A stretch of 54,592 bases of DNA from Candidatus Kaiserbacteria bacterium (GTDB lineage Bacteria > Patescibacteriota > Minisyncoccia > Phycocordibacterales > UBA2100): assembly GCA_016217975.1 (NCBI GenBank), contig JACRFH010000051.1, positions 1 to 54,592 on the forward strand. The letters run 5' to 3'. The notes under the pieces are model-generated. The model made no database searches, was not told where the DNA came from, and was given only the letters and a program-made list of their open reading frames with translations. Below, piece after piece: positions 53,538 through 54,592 of this stretch. Made by a program: the position numbers and the translations under genes. Each line of letters starts with the position of its first letter. The stretch's first letter is position 1.

Positions 53538-53927
53538 ATGCCAAAAGGGATAATTGAGACGTCGCTCGTCATCCTTGCGCTTCTTGCCTACGTGTTTGAC
53601 ATGCGCGGCACGCTTTTGGCGTCGCTTGCAATGCTTCTGTTTCTTGCGCTCTATCATTACATTCACAAAGAAGACAATGCCATCAATCATGATCGTGCGG
53701 CCGAAAAAGCAGAACACCTTGGATGGGTATTGAAAGCCGCAAAAGCGCATGGAAATATTTCCAATCACGAGGTGCAGGCGCTTCTCAAGGTCTCGCACAC
53801 GACTGCAGAGCGATATCTGGAAGAGCTCGAACGAGAAGGCGATCTTGAGCAAATGGGAACGAGCGGTCGGAGTGTGGTATATCACCTCAAGGAGGAACCC
53901 AGGAATCCTTTTCTCGATTACCTCTAA
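53538..53927 (+). CDS. Membrane-anchored winged-helix DNA-binding protein
   Basis: A 129-residue protein. Two short membrane segments (about 4-20 and 24-42) form a hairpin, followed by a soluble charged linker and a winged helix-turn-helix: NISNHEVQALLKVSHTTAER, then YLEELEREGDLEQMG and SVVYHLKEE. This is a MarR/DeoR-like arrangement at the inner membrane face. TATAAT (53526-53531) is 6 nt before the ATG, so the message is leaderless. The gene is divergent from the cyo operon and might regulate it (inference from position only). Confidence 0.72.
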   Translation: MPKGIIETSLVILALLAYVFDMRGTLLASLAMLLFLALYHYIHKEDNAINHDRAAEKAEHLGWVLKAAKAHGNISNHEVQALLKVSHTTAERYLEELEREGDLEQMGTSGRSVVYHLKEEPRNPFLDYL

Positions 53928-53944
53928 TAGGGTAGTATGCTTGT

Positions 53945-54376
53945 ATGATGGATATAAGAAAAAACGCGTCAGATACATTCAGCGGGTTTAAACAATTCAT
54001 CTTGCGCGGCAATGTCGTCGACTTGGCAGTAGGCGTCGTCTTCGGCGCGGCATTCAGCGGGCTCATCAATGCGCTCGTAAAGGATCTAGTGACGCCGCTT
54101 ATCGCGGCGATATTTACCCAGCCTGATTTCTCCCTCATTCAATTCACGATCCGCGGGAGCCATTTTGCGATAGGAGATTTTCTCAATGTATTTCTTTCGT
54201 TTCTCATCCTTGCCGCGGTCGTGTATTTCCTTATCGTGCTTCCCATGAATGCGCTCGTCGCACGCTCGCGCCGGCAGCCGCCGGTGGATCCCACCGAGAA
54301 AAAGTGCCCGCAGTGCAAAGGGGATATTCCAATCGACGCCACGCGCTGCAAATTCTGCACGCAGCTTATTGCGTAA
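53945..54376 (+). CDS. mscL: Large-conductance mechanosensitive channel with C-terminal zinc ribbon
   Basis: A 143-residue MscL: GFKQFILRGNVVDLAVGVVF (N-terminal amphipathic helix and first transmembrane pore helix), a periplasmic loop, and LVFL-type second helix (FLSFLILAAVVYFLIVLPMN). After residue about 115 a zinc-ribbon tail replaces the usual bundle end: KKCPQCKGDIPIDATRCKFC, two CxxC pairs. It releases solutes upon osmotic downshock. TAGTAT (53933-53938) lies 6 nt before the ATG. A second ATG follows directly and could also start translation. Confidence 0.93.
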   Translation: MMDIRKNASDTFSGFKQFILRGNVVDLAVGVVFGAAFSGLINALVKDLVTPLIAAIFTQPDFSLIQFTIRGSHFAIGDFLNVFLSFLILAAVVYFLIVLPMNALVARSRRQPPVDPTEKKCPQCKGDIPIDATRCKFCTQLIA

Positions 54377-54476
54377 GAAGACTGTGCCCGGTACGACCCT
54401 TTGGCATCGCTCTGGTTTTGCCGTCGTTTATTTCTTGCAGAATACTTCTTGTTTAACTTCAACCCCATCAAAAGGT

Positions 54477-54555
54477 AAGCCACCGGTTCGACCGGTGTGA
54501 CTCGAAGAGGCTTGGCCGTTCCCCAAAGAAAGGGAATACTGATATCCGGTGGCTT
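54477..54555. other. Structured inverted repeat near window end (possible RNA element)
   Basis: AAGCCACCGG (54477-54486) is the exact reverse complement of CCGGTGGCTT (54546-54555). Within it, CACCGG (54481-54486) can instead pair with the adjacent CCGGTG (54492-54497) around a TTCGA loop, so two exclusive folds exist. A further hairpin TTCCC/GGGAA lies at 54519-54523 with 54532-54536. It is downstream of mscL with no gene in the remaining 215 nt of the window. It could be a riboswitch-like leader, a small RNA or a mobile-element end. Confidence 0.45.
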
Positions 54556-54592
54556 GATGAGCGCTTGCCGTCAATACCACATATGTCAGATC

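Noticed and set aside
53376-53978. 200-codon minus-strand frame across the winged-helix gene
   Set aside because: Overlaps two well-supported genes and their divergent promoters. The translation resembles no protein.
54481-54500. T-arm of a tRNA at the window end (GGTTCGACC)
   Set aside because: The loop is TTCGA with a 6-bp stem and there is no acceptor, anticodon or D arm at the right distance on either strand.

Overview
The window most resembles a Patescibacteria/CPR genome, probably a Parcubacteria lineage of roughly 50% GC. There is no 16S gene or other taxonomic marker here, so this rests on gene style: very compact packing with 1-4 nt overlaps, a lone family-5 solute-binding protein without permeases, a LemA-HtpX pair, a YvcK-type protein, a SWIB/MDM2 mini-protein, tRNA without encoded CCA, and many transcription units that look leaderless (a -10 hexamer 5-7 nt before the start codon). 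Two parts look proteobacterial in origin: an EcfG-like sigma factor at the left end and a complete cyoABCDE ubiquinol oxidase operon at the right.

Layout. 1-14.5 kb: housekeeping and small accessory genes: the end of maf, an EcfG-like sigma factor, yvcK, an SDH-type Clp-fold protease, a putative VapBC-like pair, a Gmad2-domain protein, nth, ddl, ilvE, a HAD phosphatase, a mutY-like glycosylase, a putative Cys-His enzyme, RNase J, a membrane-anchored solute-binding protein, secG and a RelE/ParE-type toxin-antitoxin pair. 14.5-17 kb: a roughly 200-nt highly structured transcript with its own promoter, enclosing a 31-codon hydrophobic ORF, then a consensus promoter and groES-groEL. 17-43.7 kb: a surface/secretion island. 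Two overlapping genes encode signal-peptide proteins with Cys-rich N termini. A REP-associated tyrosine transposase follows, bracketed by three copies of its palindrome. Then comes one uninterrupted 7694-codon gene. That giant protein carries a signal peptide, a SecA/DEAH-like ATPase region, a zincin, a multi-helix membrane region, a complete intein/Hint domain at almost its exact midpoint, two YpfJ-like zinc peptidases, a ChaN/EreA-like domain, a lysozyme-like region, an M15-like DD-peptidase motif, long coiled coils and a Pro/Ser/Thr-rich Cys-containing C terminus. 43.7-47.7 kb: two hypothetical genes, lemA, htpX, a TrpR/YerC-like regulator flanked by two copies of a 24-bp palindrome, and tRNA-Ser(GGA) followed 3 nt later by a membrane-protein gene. 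47.7-54.6 kb: SWIB protein, a divergent polyprenyl synthase-cyoABCDE operon (prenyl donor, heme O synthase and quinol oxidase in one unit), a membrane-anchored winged-helix regulator, mscL with a zinc ribbon, and a structured inverted repeat at the window edge.

How it fits together. The cyo operon implies respiration of oxygen with quinol, which is uncommon in these lineages. The giant protein combines wall-cleaving and proteolytic domains on an exported scaffold that its Hint domain could split in two. That would suit a surface machine for contact with a host or prey cell, but this is inference. The structured RNA upstream of groES and the RAYT/palindrome system are the clearest non-protein curiosities.
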